DNA of 64,000 bases from Sodiomyces alkalinus F11 (Eukaryota > Ascomycota > Sordariomycetes > Glomerellales > Plectosphaerellaceae), in contig NW_021167082.1 in NCBI RefSeq assembly GCF_003711515.1, positions 1,409,236-1,473,235 of the forward strand. The letters run 5' to 3'. A model generated the notes under the pieces. The model did not search any database. It saw nothing but the letters and a program-made list of their open reading frames with translations, and was not told where the DNA came from. This document shows positions 9,890 to 21,331 of this stretch, piece after piece. Position 1 is the first letter of the stretch. The number at the start of each line of letters is the position of its first letter. Made by a program: the position numbers and the translations under genes.

Positions 9890-11998
9890 ATGGCACGCCG
9901 GAAATCCGACACTGAAGAGACTACCGAGTCTCCAAGTCCTCAGTCCCGACGGAAACGAGCTCGCGATCACGAAGACGCCGAAGAGACAGAACCAGATACT
10001 CCTTCCAAAAGGAAACGCACCTCAGCCCGGGCCCCGAGTTTCCAAGGGGATTTATACGATGTACCAGAGGAAGATGACTCGGTTACCGTGTCAGAGCCTC
10101 CTCCCGTCACCGAGACACCCAAGAGGAAACGAGGGAGGCCACCAAAAAATACGAGCACGACCACGAGCACAGTATCGGCAGTCTCTGCTGCAGCTGTCCC
10201 GGGTCGTACAGCCAATGGAAATGTTAGCAACTCTGCAGAAACTATTGCTTCCACCACTGCATCCACCACTGCATCAGTAGTAGAGACGCCCAAGAGGAAA
10301 CGAGGCAGGCCACCAAAGAACAAGGACGTGCCGACACCCGCAGCCAACCTTACCGCGACGCCATCCAAGCTGCAACAACCCCGATTCGAAACACCTTCCA
10401 AGGCCACAGGCCCCAATGCCTTCACTCCGCGGAAAAGAGCGGCCGTCGACCGATCTGCCAAGCGTAAAAGTGCAAGGGCCCTCATTGAGCGAGCTGTCAG
10501 AGACGACGTGAGCGACGACGAAAACGAAGACGGTCTCGTGCGAGAAATTTACGAGTCGAGCGACGACGACGACGACGACGAAAACGAGGACGAGGATCAA
10601 AACGAGGGAGATGTCGCGGAAGCCCAAACTCCTTCCAAAACGCCGTCGCGCCGCGGTAGGAAGCCCAAGGCCCGATCACCGACTCCGCCGCGCGACCTCC
10701 CGCCCCACGAGCTATACTTCTTGCACAATAAGCCCGGCCGCCCCAGAACATCCAACAACACCTTGGCCTCTCTCGACCTGCTGACCCACGAGGAGTACTT
10801 CTCGCTGCTACGGACCCACCGCGACCACCACGAGGACGACCTCACCTTCCTCCAGTCCCTCCACGAGGCCTCCTTTCCCCAGTGGTCCTTCGAGCTCTCC
10901 CAGGGCTTCAGCCTCTGCCTCTACGGCCAAGGCTCCAAGCGCGCCCTCCTCACCCGATTCGCCGAGCACATCCACGCTTCGTCCATCCACCACCGCGACC
11001 GGGACCGGGACCGGCACAAACTCGTCATCGTCAACGGCTACGTCCGCTCCCTCGCCCTCCGCGACCTCCTCATCACCATAGCCGCCGCCATCGATCCAGA
11101 CCCAGAATCCGCCTCCACCGCTACCACCGACCCGGACGCCGCCACCGCCACTGCCGCCACCACCGCCACCGCCATCCCCCCATCATCGGCCGTGAAGCTC
11201 CCCGCCCAACCCCACGCCCTCCTCCACGCCCTCACCGCCCGCCTCACCGCAACCCGTACGACCCTCACCCTCCTAGTAAACTCCATGGACGCACCCCCCC
11301 TCCGCCGCCCCGCCATCCAACACGCCCTCGCCCACCTCGCCTCCCACCCGTCCGTCCGCCTGGTCTGCACCGTCGACACCCCCGACTTCCCGCTCCTATG
11401 GGACGCCGCCCGCCGCGCCGCCTTCAACTTCCTCTTCCACGACGCCACCACCCTCCGCCCGCTGGACGTCGAGCTCGACCCCGTCGACGACGTCCACGAC
11501 CTGCTGGGCCGCCGCGCCCGCGCCGTCAACGGGAAAGTCGGCGTCGTCTTCGTGCTGCGCAGCCTGCCCGAGAACGCGAAGAGCTTGTTCCGCTTACTCG
11601 TTACCGAGGTGCTGCTCGCCATGGATGACGATGGCGGGGGCGGGGATGGTGGGAACGCTTCTTCCTCTTCTTCCGCCCACTTGCGCGGCAGCGATGCGGA
11701 GAACCCGGGCGTGGAGTACAGGATGCTGTATAACAAGGCTGTTGAGGAGTTTATTTGCAGTTCTGAGATGGCGTTCCGGACTTTGCTGAAAGAGTGTGTT
11801 TTTCCCCTCCCTTTTTCCTCTGTCTCTCTCTCTCCCTTTTTTCCCCTTTATCTTTTCTTCCGTTTCTCTAACATTCAGTCCAGATTCCATGACCACCAGA
11901 TCATCACGAGCAAGAAAGATGCCATCGGCACGGAGCTTCTCAGCGTTCCCTTGCGTAGGGAGGAGCTGGAGGCCATATTAGAAGAACTGATGACTTGA
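9890..11998 (+). CDS. ORC2: Origin recognition complex subunit 2
   Basis: Exons are 9890-11793 and 11884-11998, with intron 11794-11883 (GTGTGT...CCAG, phase 2), giving 672 aa. The splice restores AFRTLLKEFHDHQ, whereas read-through would insert a hydrophobic stretch. The N-terminal ~280 residues are disordered and basic/acidic, with two near-identical AT-hooks (PKRKRGRPPKN, near residues 76-86 and 135-145) and a third weaker one (RRGRKPKA). The ORC2 core follows: PHELYFLHNKPGRP, SFELSQGFSLCLYGQGSKR (degenerate AAA+ P-loop region), LVIVNGYV, and a C-terminal winged-helix segment ending LEAILEELMT. In the family it helps load MCM helicase at replication origins in the nucleus. The upstream frame is open, but the ATG at 9890 (AATATGGCAC) starts the conserved protein. 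Confidence 0.92.
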   Translation: MARRKSDTEETTESPSPQSRRKRARDHEDAEETEPDTPSKRKRTSARAPSFQGDLYDVPEEDDSVTVSEPPPVTETPKRKRGRPPKNTSTTTSTVSAVSAAAVPGRTANGNVSNSAETIASTTASTTASVVETPKRKRGRPPKNKDVPTPAANLTATPSKLQQPRFETPSKATGPNAFTPRKRAAVDRSAKRKSARALIERAVRDDVSDDENEDGLVREIYESSDDDDDDENEDEDQNEGDVAEAQTPSKTPSRRGRKPKARSPTPPRDLPPHELYFLHNKPGRPRTSNNTLASLDLLTHEEYFSLLRTHRDHHEDDLTFLQSLHEASFPQWSFELSQGFSLCLYGQGSKRALLTRFAEHIHASSIHHRDRDRDRHKLVIVNGYVRSLALRDLLITIAAAIDPDPESASTATTDPDAATATAATTATAIPPSSAVKLPAQPHALLHALTARLTATRTTLTLLVNSMDAPPLRRPAIQHALAHLASHPSVRLVCTVDTPDFPLLWDAARRAAFNFLFHDATTLRPLDVELDPVDDVHDLLGRRARAVNGKVGVVFVLRSLPENAKSLFRLLVTEVLLAMDDDGGGGDGGNASSSSSAHLRGSDAENPGVEYRMLYNKAVEEFICSSEMAFRTLLKECVFPLPFSSVSLSPFFPLYLFFRFSNIQSRFHDHQIITSKKDAIGTELLSVPLRREELEAILEELMT

Positions 11999-12303
11999 TG
12001 CCGGAAGATAAACGAACAACAAAAGGACTAGACTGTTGGTGAGGTTCCCGTGGAGCCAGATTGCTCCCTGGCTGATGATGCTTCGGACCGGCTACATATT
12101 TGCGACCTTGAATTAATTATATCATCAAAATGTCCATCCATGCTTTATAGTCAGCTTTCCCATAGCTCCAAGAAGTGGCCAAGAAGACAGTAAAGAAATC
12201 CACCGACCCCCCCAAACGCCGTTCGGTGTCGTTGACCGAGAAGAAATAAAAGTCCCCTTTCCAGTCAGGTCGCCCGAAGCCCAAGGCCAAAGACCGTAAT
12301 CGA
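11999..12303. other. Convergent 3' intergenic region
   Basis: This 305-bp gap separates the stops of ORC2 and the dolichol kinase gene. It should contain both 3' UTRs. No gene is supported. Confidence 0.6.
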
Positions 12304-15300
12304 CTAAACCCCCAAACTTTTAACGCACGTCCACAGAACAATAGGCACAATCACATTATCATTCCCGCCCGTCAGCACCGTCTCCGTCAAGCTCGCCATC
12401 CCAGCGCACAGGCCCGCATTGCGCGCAGCAGCCGGCCACGCGACCTCCTGCCCGGGAGACACGGCCCATCCGCCGACGCGCAACCAGGCCGTAGCCGCCA
12501 TCAGGCCCGCAAACACAGCCACGGCAAAGGCCGCACTGCCCTCGAGGCTCTTCCCCCCGCCCCACAGCCACTTCCGGTGGCCGTAGCGGCGGCCGATCAG
12601 CGAGGCGGCCGCGTCGCCGAGCCCGACGCAGATGACGCCCGACACCATGCTCACCTCGCGTCCCGCCACGTCCCAACCCGCGAGGGGGTCGTCGTCGTAC
12701 CCGCCGTTTTCGTGGTCGTAGCCGCCGCCGCCGCCGCCGCCCGAATCGACCCCGGTCCTGGCCCGCCCCGTTCGAGGCAGCGCGCCGAGGGTGAGCCACA
12801 GCGGGATGGCGCAGCCGATGAGGAGGAAGATGTGCGAAATCACGACGGGACCCTTGTAGTCGCGGCCGTCGACGTACGGGGTGAGGAAGGCCGCAATGGG
12901 CCGCGAGAGCGGGGGCAGCTGGCTCGCGCGGAGCAGGTCGAGGACGAGGAAGACGGCGAGGGCGAAGGAGAGCGCCAAGGCGGCGAAGACGGGATCGACG
13001 TAGGTGGCCGGGAGAAGCATGGCGACCATCATGAAGTGGAACACCTTGCGCCTCGTGTCCACCTCGTACTTGGGGTCCAGACGCACCACCACGACCAGGC
13101 CGGAGACGATGACGGTAAGCCAATAGACGCTGATGAGCAGCCTGGTGTTGGCCTCCCCCAAGTCGGCGGTCCGGATGTGCTGGACCCACCCCAGCGGGCA
13201 CGTCTCGGCGCCGAGGTCCCCGTGGTTGTCCGGGAGGCAGATCCAGCGCTCCAAGTTGGCTCTCACGACGCGGAAGCGGAACCAAGGGAGATTGCCAAAC
13301 AGGTACCCCAACGCCCAGCCGATCGGCTCACGGCCATTCAAGGCATAGCGACCGATGGATTCCCGGACCAGTTTGAGGACGATGACGACCATGGCAAGAT
13401 GCACGTAGGCGGAGTACAACCACTTCCTGACTTTTGCCTCCGTCTCGGTGAACTTGAAAAAAGAGCGCACGCTGATGGACGGCTTCCGTTTCTGCCTACC
13501 CGAGAAGGTCTGCGTCGTGGATCGTCTGGGTCGGCTGACGGCGGCACGCGGGAACGTACTTGTCCTGGCGAGGAACGATCCGTCGGGGGAAGAGGGCCCG
13601 TTGGTCTTCACGGCAGAGGAGCTGCCAAACGCGTCATCCGGGGTTCGAATGATCCGGTCAGGGCCGAAAGTGCGCACCCTCGACGGTCGGGAGAAGGCCC
13701 CGTGGGCGGCGGCTTCGTCTTCGGAGTCCCTGGTTTCCGAAGCGCTGTCGTCGGCAAAGGACCTCAAGGACCCGCTCCTCGATCGTCGAAGAGTAAGCGC
13801 CTCTCTGACCAGGGCGAACCATGATTTCCTAGTCATAGGCATGGCCTTCTGGAAGCGCATCCTTGGGACCCTAGCCAAGGCGATGCCCCATCGTATGACC
13901 GGCCCGCAGAACACGAGGACGGAAACGCCTCCGATCCAGAGCAGAACCCGCAAGATGACAGCTTGAGGGGAATATGTGAGGAGCAGGAGGTTTATGAGGC
14001 CAATGGAAAGCAGTTGAAGCTCTGCGGGGAGCAGACTCGTCATGGTTAGGTAGTGCAAAACAGCCAGGAGAGATTGGTGGAGGGGATACAGAAGAACAGC
14101 CATCTCGGGGGTCAAGGCCGGTTGCCCTGTAGGGGATGATGGCGCGTATTGGGGCTGCACCTGCGCCTGCTGCGCCTGCGCCAGTGACAGTGCCATGAAC
14201 GCCTTTGGCTGGGATGAAGTCAAGTACAGGGGTAGACACGACATGGCCCAATGGACCGTATTAATAAGCTCGTAGGAACGAGCAGTCGGGATCAGCAGCT
14301 TGGGAATGGAGCTAATGCTGAGAATGAGGTTCGGTAGAATGACGGCCGAGTTGTCGACCGATATGAGGAAAGTCACCAACATCGTCACGGAGGGTGGGTA
14401 GATAATCGGTGCTGGGTCGAAGACGGTAGGGATGGTTATGGGTAGCTGTTTGGAAGGTTGGCGGTGTCGGTAAGTCCACGCAATGAGGCGGAGGGGGTAA
14501 AGGAGCATCAGCGACGCGATCAAGGCGGCGACGAGACGCAGTTCTGCAATATTATATATAAATCAGCACGGGGAGTCCGGACGAAGGGACTAAAAAGCCC
14601 ACCCCCCCCCCGCTTGGAACAAGGTGGAGGTGCTCACCTGCACTCCACGCCGTGAGGAAGGGGTTAACGGCGTGGTTCGACCACAGCATCAGAAACAAGG
14701 TCGCGGTGATGGCAAACTCCGCCACGCGGCGCATCAGCTCTTTGAACCGGCGATAGCTGTGCTTCTCCCAGACACTGTTCCTGGCTTGCCGCCGCTCATC
14801 CTGCCGACCTTCGCCCGGGGGTATAGGCGGGCCGGGCTCGGGTTCTAGAGGTGCAGGTGCTGGCGAGTACGTGGGCGACGAAGTCCCCGACAGAGGCTCG
14901 CTCCGGCCGCGCAGACCCTTACGCAGGCGTACCTTGGGGGCGGGGAGACCCTTCAAGAAGTGTTCATCGTCGGCTTCGGTACCGCTGCCGCTAGAAGGGG
15001 TAGATTCTTTCGCAAACGAAGGGAAGGATGATGCGAGAAGGTCGCCGCTCCCGCCCGTCTTTAGTAGTGCCGTCGTAACATCTGTCTCTGTCTCTGTCGG
15101 GTCGAAGGTGGTGTGTGAGGTGGATGTGCTGGTTGTGTTCGATGTAGCTTCCGGGGTGGATGTGGACCGGTAGACGGTGAGACGATGCGCGGCGTAGGCC
15201 AAGTCGCGATTGAGGTGGTGGTACGGATGTGGTGACCGGCTCAGGGGCCTCAGCTCGCCAACGTCATCCGTCTCAGGACCGGAACCGGAACCGTGACCGG

Positions 15301-15373
15301 AACCGTGACCGGAACCGTGACCGGAACCGTGACCAGGATCGCGCACGGGTTCGGGATTCAGGTGACTGGGCAT
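12304..15373 (-). CDS. SEC59: Dolichol kinase (Sec59-like)
   Basis: Exons are 15373-14638 and 14543-12304, with intron 14544-14637 (GTGAGC...TTGCAG, phase 1), giving 991 aa. An in-frame upstream ATG at 15517 would add 48 residues, and I prefer 15373 because the added part is low-complexity. The first ~280 residues are disordered, with (GHGS)n coded by 12-bp repeats at 15,287-15,333. Many membrane segments follow. The C-terminal third has the polyprenol-kinase features RRKVFHFMMV and GLGDAAASLIGRRYG...WGGGKSLEG, the CTP-binding region. The family phosphorylates dolichol with CTP in the ER membrane to supply N-glycosylation, GPI anchors and O-mannosylation. It is much longer than yeast Sec59 (about 520 aa), mainly through the N-terminal tail and a charged loop in the middle. 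Confidence 0.9.
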
Positions 15374-17435
15374 GATTCGAAGCTGGCATTCATGAAAGAT
15401 GACGAGGGCGGAAGCAGGAGTCGAGAGAGGGTTGGATCGGTGTGGTTGAAAGAAGCCGGCTGTTACATGCGAGTTGTCGGATTGTTGGTAAGGAGAGAAG
15501 GGAGGCGACCGAGCCACGCGTCATCAGGTCATTGTCGTGGTCGTGGTATACGTATGAGGGTATATTATCGGTATTGAAGAGTTGTCGTGGTAAAGGTAGG
15601 AAAAGAGGAGGAGTCGAAGGTTCGTGAGGTGGTTACGAAGAATGTGAATTGGCAATACAACGTAAGGTACCTTCCAGTTACCTCCCATCACATGCTGTCC
15701 TCCACTGGAAGGCAAAGGGTAAGGTACCTTACTCTTCCTTCGTAAGTCGAGGCCACGATGATAAGGATTGGGCCTTATCGAAAGGATATTGTGGATCGTT
15801 AACATTAGAAACACAGGTACACAAGGTTGATGACATAAGCTAAGTGTGCAAGTTAGCTATTAGGTACCTTAGGTACCTTATTAATCACCTCACCCCATGC
15901 CGCCGTTGTCATCACTCTGCCACGTACTCCGTAGGTAATACCTACTCCTTAGCAGCGGGCCCATTTGCAAAGCGGGCCACCAAACCATATTCGGATATAC
16001 ACGTGTAGGTAGCTGTGGACATGACGTCGCTTAAAACGTTTCCGCTTGCAAACACCCAGCACCCACCCAACCTCTTCTTTCTACTCCGTACTCTGTACGC
16101 TGCACGCTATTTGGTTTGCCTCTTGGAAGAAACCAACAAATCCGTCAGAAGAAACATCCCGCTTATCAAGACAACTCGGAAAGCACCCGGACCCTCGGGT
16201 GCTGCAGGGGTCGTGGGTCGTCTGAAGATTTAGTTGGTGGGATTTCCGATTAAGCGCGACGGTTGACGAAGAGCATAATTCATATTAATTACGAATACAA
16301 CGTAGTCACTCTGTGCAAGCTGTGCAAAGCAAAGAAACGATACGAAGCACTAACGTGGTCGGCGTCGCGTTCGGCGTTGTCTTAGTCCGGCTTGGTTCGT
16401 CCTTCCCTGCTGAGCTGAGATTCTTGCATCATCGTATCGATTTCATGCGGCCGGTTTACCATCCGAACCGTGCACGATTGGCTACGAGCGTCCCGCGGCG
16501 GTGTGACCCCCAGCCACCGTTTCAGCCTCTCAGCCTCTCAGCCTCTCAGCCTCTCAGCCTCTTAACCTTTCTGTTGGGTTTGAAAGGGCCTCAAGACAAG
16601 ACTGCTTTGCCAAGATGTTGTCTTTTGTCCATTATTTGTGTGCATGCCGCTGGCGTCTTGCGATGATGATGTATTATTGTATTATTCGTATCCGTAAGGG
16701 CCAACTAATTCCCGCCGTCGAGAGAAACTAAAGGAGTTCCACGATAATGGGCGCGGGGGCCACTTCTCGGTCTAAGCAAAAGCAAAAGCTGGCCCGTATT
16801 ACAGTAAGGTACCTTAACCTTAGGCTGAGGTACTAAGGTAGGTAAGGTATGTACGTAATCGGTGGATCTCCCATCTACAAAGTATGTCTACTTCTTACAC
16901 GTGTAAAGCGTGCTGCCTGGTAACTAGTATAATGTACCCCTACATCTACACAACTCGTATCTGTACCTTACGCTTCGGAGCAGTAAGTTAGGTACCTCGC
17001 ACTACTTTCCCAAGCAGTCGGGCCCGCCCCCTGCTCTCCTGGTCTGGGCCTGATCATCGAAATCTAGTGAGCAGCATCGGATTTGGACCTCTTTTTATCC
17101 TGCTTCACCCTCCATGCTTCTTCTACTTCCCCCCTTCTCCTCATCTTATTACCCAAGCATTTCACCGTCACAGTGGAACTACTGCGTCGTCCCCTTGTCG
17201 CTTGTCCTGTTGCTCCATCCTGAACACGACCATATGATGCAACACCGACGTTAGTCGCTTGTCGCCTTTTCGTTCCGTTTGCGTCCTCCCTGATCATCCA
17301 TCTCTTGGCTTTGGAGACTTCCCTCCGGCATTCTCCCAGCTTTTAATTTATTGTTTTCTTTTTTTTTCGTTTCATTAAAAACACCAGAGCCCCATCTCTT
17401 TACCGACTCGGTTCTCTTCCCTTAGCCTGCTCACC
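15374..17435. other. Intergenic region with GGTACC palindromes and a small minisatellite
   Basis: About 2 kb lacks a supported gene. Several AAGGTACCTT-type palindromes occur (around 15,665, 15,720, 15,865, 15,875 and 16,806). A CAGCCTCT unit repeats five times at 16,523-16,562. The last ~100 bases are CT-rich and probably form the leader of the next gene. Confidence 0.6.
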
Positions 17436-19102
17436 ATGGCTCCTCGAACTTCCCACCACGAGAGCCCTCATCTAGAGGAGGGTCTCACAACCGGAGCGAC
17501 CGATGAGAAGAGGGCTCTGTTGATTGATGACACCACGAACACCACCCGGTTAGATTCGGATCTCGAATACTCGGTTTCGCCCCGGAAATCCACTGCCGCA
17601 AGGATGAAATCGGCCTGTCGCTTCGTCGCTGCGTTCTTGGTCTGCTTCCTTTTGGCCTTTGGCCTCACATCCGCCGTCCTGCCCTCATACACAAGCATAA
17701 GCACAAGCACAAGCACAAGCACTCATGATGGCCGGCCTGGTGTCCAACAAGTCGGGGCCGATGCCCGGCCACCGATGGGATCATGCCAGCACAATCTGCT
17801 GCACAGGTTGCTACACGCCTACTTCCCCGAGAGGTTCCGGGATGGGGTCTACCCTTCGGACGAGGATGCTCTTTCTGCTGTTGCTGCCCATGACCCAGAC
17901 CTAGCCACGGGCATCGCCCAGCTAGCCAAGCGGCAAGATGCCGGCGGCAGTGGCAACGAGACGGACCCTGTGTCCGACATCTCTTCCCCATCCCCTATCC
18001 CGTCACCTACGGGCCCGGACTCTGATCCTCCCGTCGTCGCTCCGACGTCCGAGGAGCCCATTTCTCCGTCCCCCACAGACGACGACTCCCCTACCACCCC
18101 CCCACAGCCTCCGTCCACACCGGGCACCACTTCCACACCTGCTCCTCCTCCTCCTTCTCCTCCCCCTCCTCCTTCTCCTCCTCCTCCTCCTCCTCCTCCT
18201 CCCACGTCTGTTTCTCCCCAGCCGCCTCCGCCACCACCACCAGTATCCTCGGATGCCGACGACGACGACGACGACGACGACGAACCTGAACCCACCACAC
18301 CTACCTCGATCAATCCCGGACCCGGACCCTCGCCCACCTCGGTGTCAACATCAGCAGAGCCCTCTGAACCCGGTACGTCTCCGTCGGAAGTGCCTTCTAC
18401 CTCTTTTTCGTCCCCTCAGCCTCCTCCCACTTTCTCTTTTATTACATCGATTACGACGCGTACGTCCGAGACTTCTCCATTGCTCCCCTCTTCTACGCCC
18501 TCTCCCTCTACTACTACTAGTACTGCTACTACTACTCTGATAACGACTGAATCTCTGCCCCGTATGTATGGCCTCTTGTTGTGGCGCTGCAGTGTCGCCG
18601 AATTTTGTATTCCTGCATGCTTTTAGCTGGCCCAGAAAGACCTGCCATCATTTTCCTTTTTTTCCTTTTTTTTCTTCTTTTTTTTTTGATACTCGGGCGA
18701 GAGGCAATGGGATATCCGGAGAATTTTCCTCTCTTCTCTTTCATTCTTCACACATGATTTCTTCCGAGCTTTTAATTCGATGCACTAACACTAACGTCAG
18801 ACATAGAAGATCCGGAGACAAGCCCCAGCCCCTCGGAACCGCCGACGACGATTACCACCACCCCGAGAACGACGAGGAGCCCTTCTTTAAGCAGCGAGGT
18901 GGTGACCACCATGACATCGACCGACGCCGACGGCGGCCTCGTTCTGGTCACGCACACCTCGTACGTGGGCGTCGAGCCCTCGGCTGATGCCCCCGACGCG
19001 GCCCAGACGGCGGATGGCGACCTCCAGGACGACGCCTCACGGCCACGGAACACCGTTTTGACTTGGCTGGCTGTTGTAGCGGTCGGAATGGCACTCCTTT
19101 AA
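17436..19102 (+). CDS. Proline/Ser/Thr-rich cell-surface protein with C-terminal GPI-type tail
   Basis: Exons are 17436-18561 and 18801-19102, with intron 18562-18800 (GTATGT...GTCAG, phase 1), giving 475 aa. A cytosolic-looking 60-residue head precedes one hydrophobic segment (FVAAFLVCFLLAFGLTSAV, about residues 63-81), then a short possibly folded region (SCQHNLLHRLLHAYFPERF), a dibasic KR site typical of Kex2 cleavage near residue 167, and a long Pro/Ser/Thr domain with poly-Pro and eight consecutive Asp. The tail ends in a hydrophobic run (TVLTWLAVVAVGMALL) after small residues, as in GPI signals. I infer an O-glycosylated wall or membrane protein with no known function. The internal N-terminal anchor is unusual for a GPI protein and might act as a late signal anchor. 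Confidence 0.7.
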
Positions 19103-20023
19103 AGGGGATATGAACAACCAACTTGCGACCACTGTATCAGCAAAAAAAAAAAAAAAAAAAGACTCACGACATGACGACATTGTTTTTCCACTCCTTTACA
19201 TCTCACCAATGGCGTCAAGGAAAATAGAAAGGCTGCATTCGCTAGGGGGCAAAAGCTCGCCACAATTTCAGAGCGTATTTCTTCGGGCAACAAGACTGGG
19301 ACGACGGCTTGGGATGGGGTACATATATAAACGTGGCTACGGCCTGGAGGATATAGAATCGGAATGTCGTGGTATACCATACGATATCACATGGATGAAT
19401 ACATAGGACCATGATATGACAGGATATATATAATTGACACCCGATCTTCTACTATGCTGGATTCTTCCCCTCTCTAGAGGTCATGATGTAACCCATACAT
19501 ATTATGATGTCGGTCCAAATAATGAGCAGGAGACGAATGGAGGGGTTCAAAGGAAACCGCTCCCGCGTACCAGTGAACCACGTAGACTTCCTCTGGGGCA
19601 CGTACTGAGCCTTCCTGCATGGATGCGCAAGCAGGTAAGCTTAATCGGCGCCCGTGTAGTTGGGAGTCGAATACCAACGCAAGACCACGTTATCCAGTTG
19701 TTGAATATATGAGAAATAATGTGGCGTGCACACGTAGGAGAAGCTTAATGGGAGGGAAGGGAAGAAAAAAAAGGAGGGGGATATCGCCTGTGAGAACGAC
19801 AAAAATGGAGAATATTTATCCCAATGAAACCGGAGGGTATGTAAGTAAACCACCGACGCCGATCCACCAACGCCTCGTTTTATCCCTCCCTCCCTTCTTC
19901 ACAGCCAACTTGCCACCTGTCGCTAAACGAGAGAAAAAGAGCCTCGGCAAGACTCGAAGCCAGGGAACCACGCATAGAATCGTGCACATCCAGCTGCCGA
20001 CGTGCCTGGCTGAGCTGAGCTCG
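19103..20023. other. Intergenic region
   Basis: It holds a 20-base poly-A run at about 19,141-19,160 and short open frames without recognisable content. It should contain the 3' ends of the surface-protein gene and of the FAM32A-like gene. Confidence 0.6.
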
Positions 20024-20568
20024 TCAACCGGGACCAATTTTGGGCATATCATGATGTTCGCTCAACTTGGAGAGGTATGTGTTGAGTTCCTCTACCCGCT
20101 CCTTGTGCGTCTTGAGCAGTTCCGGGCGCTTGGTGGAAGAATCGGAGAGTTCGAGGAGCTAGCGGTTCCGTCCGGGTTAGCCTGCGTCGGATATTTCCGA
20201 AGGAAAGAAAACCAGGGAATAAGGGCTTTGATGATATTCATACGTACCCTCTTGCGTCTCCTCTCCTCAAACCGCCTCTCCGCCTCGGTCTTTCGCGGGC
20301 CGACAGCCTCATCCTCCTCTTCTACTTCCTCCGAACCTTCTTTCCTCTTTGTCGCATCCTCCTCTTCCTTCTTCTCGTCGCTTCCTGGATCCTTTGAGGC
20401 GCTGCGTCTGGTGAGAGCGGTAGACGCGGAGGTGGGTTCCCCTGTGGAGAGGTTCTTTTCCAGGTCGGACTGCTTGTTCTTCTTCTTCTTTTTCTTGGAC
20501 TTTGTTACTTTGGCGCCTTTTAGCTTGAGACCGCCGCTGCCCACGAATGCGTACTCGTCCGAGACCAT
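20024..20568 (-). CDS. FAM32A-like nuclear protein
   Basis: Two phase-0 exons fit: 20568-20248 and 20158-20024, with intron 20159-20247 (GTACGT...GCTAG), giving 151 aa. The product starts [20 protein letters not shown], the FAM32 opening (a Gly-Pro/Gly-Leu-K-L-K-G motif), then a poly-Lys stretch, an acidic/basic middle and, across the splice, [15 protein letters not shown] followed by [19 protein letters not shown] and [11 protein letters not shown]. This matches the animal FAM32A pattern (KTHKQRVEDFN ... EHYDIPKVSW). Human FAM32A is a spliceosome component acting at the second step. The same role here is an inference. An ATG 13 codons upstream (20607) is possible but lies before the conserved start. 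Confidence 0.85.
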
Positions 20569-21331
20569 GGTCGGAGTATACCCATGGAAGGGGTAATTCG
20601 AATTCAAGGTGGGTGAATGTCGCTGTCGCTGTCGCTGTCGCTGGTTGAGGTGGTGGTGTGGTCAACTGGTTTATGTTCTCGAAGGTACTGCGGCTCGGGT
20701 GGGAAGTCCCAGAGGATGACTAAGGTTGCGATGATGCTGGGTGACGTAGCCGGCCAATCCGAAATTAATCCGATCAATGGGCAATTGACTTTTGTGGGTC
20801 AGGGGGGACAACCTGGATGGACGCCAGGAGGTGTGGGACAAAGGTTCCTGCCATATGGCATTGACTGCTGCACCTGCACCAGTGACGATTGACCGCAAAG
20901 AGATTTCGATAAAACAACTCCTGACACGACACCTCCATACCTTAACCCCATACTCGCGTACAATCAACCCCTTTGTTCTACTTCGTTTGCTAGACTTCAA
21001 ACATAATACATTCCTAATACAATCTGGCGGGACTTTATTTCTTCTCTTCACTTTCTTCCAACAATCCGGCATAGACACGACACGACACGAACCTGTCATT
21101 ACGAACGAAACTTGTTCCATCAACGTTACGAGGCTTCAAGTCCAACTCGCACATCCAAGACCAAAGTACGACTGGTTCGGAGGGATTTTGCATGCCCCGC
21201 AACATGAGATAACGCCGGTATTTGGAAAACTTTGTTTGGAAGGATATAATTATACACTTGCGCCTGGGAAAAGAAAAGAAAAAAGAGAGAAAAAGAAGAA
21301 AAGGGGGGGAGGGAATGCGCCATCTTTGACC
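20569..21331. promoter_or_regulatory. Divergent intergenic region between the FAM32A-like gene and the permease
   Basis: The 763-bp gap separates two head-to-head genes. A GTCGCT unit repeats four times near 20,620-20,641. The permease side ends in an AG-rich stretch. No factor site can be named. Confidence 0.5.

Noticed and set aside
12577..13824. 415-codon plus-strand frame opposite the dolichol kinase exon
   Set aside because: It is the GC-rich antisense shadow of a well-supported gene, and the same holds for the long frames opposite formate dehydrogenase, the Zn2Cys6 gene and the OB-fold gene.
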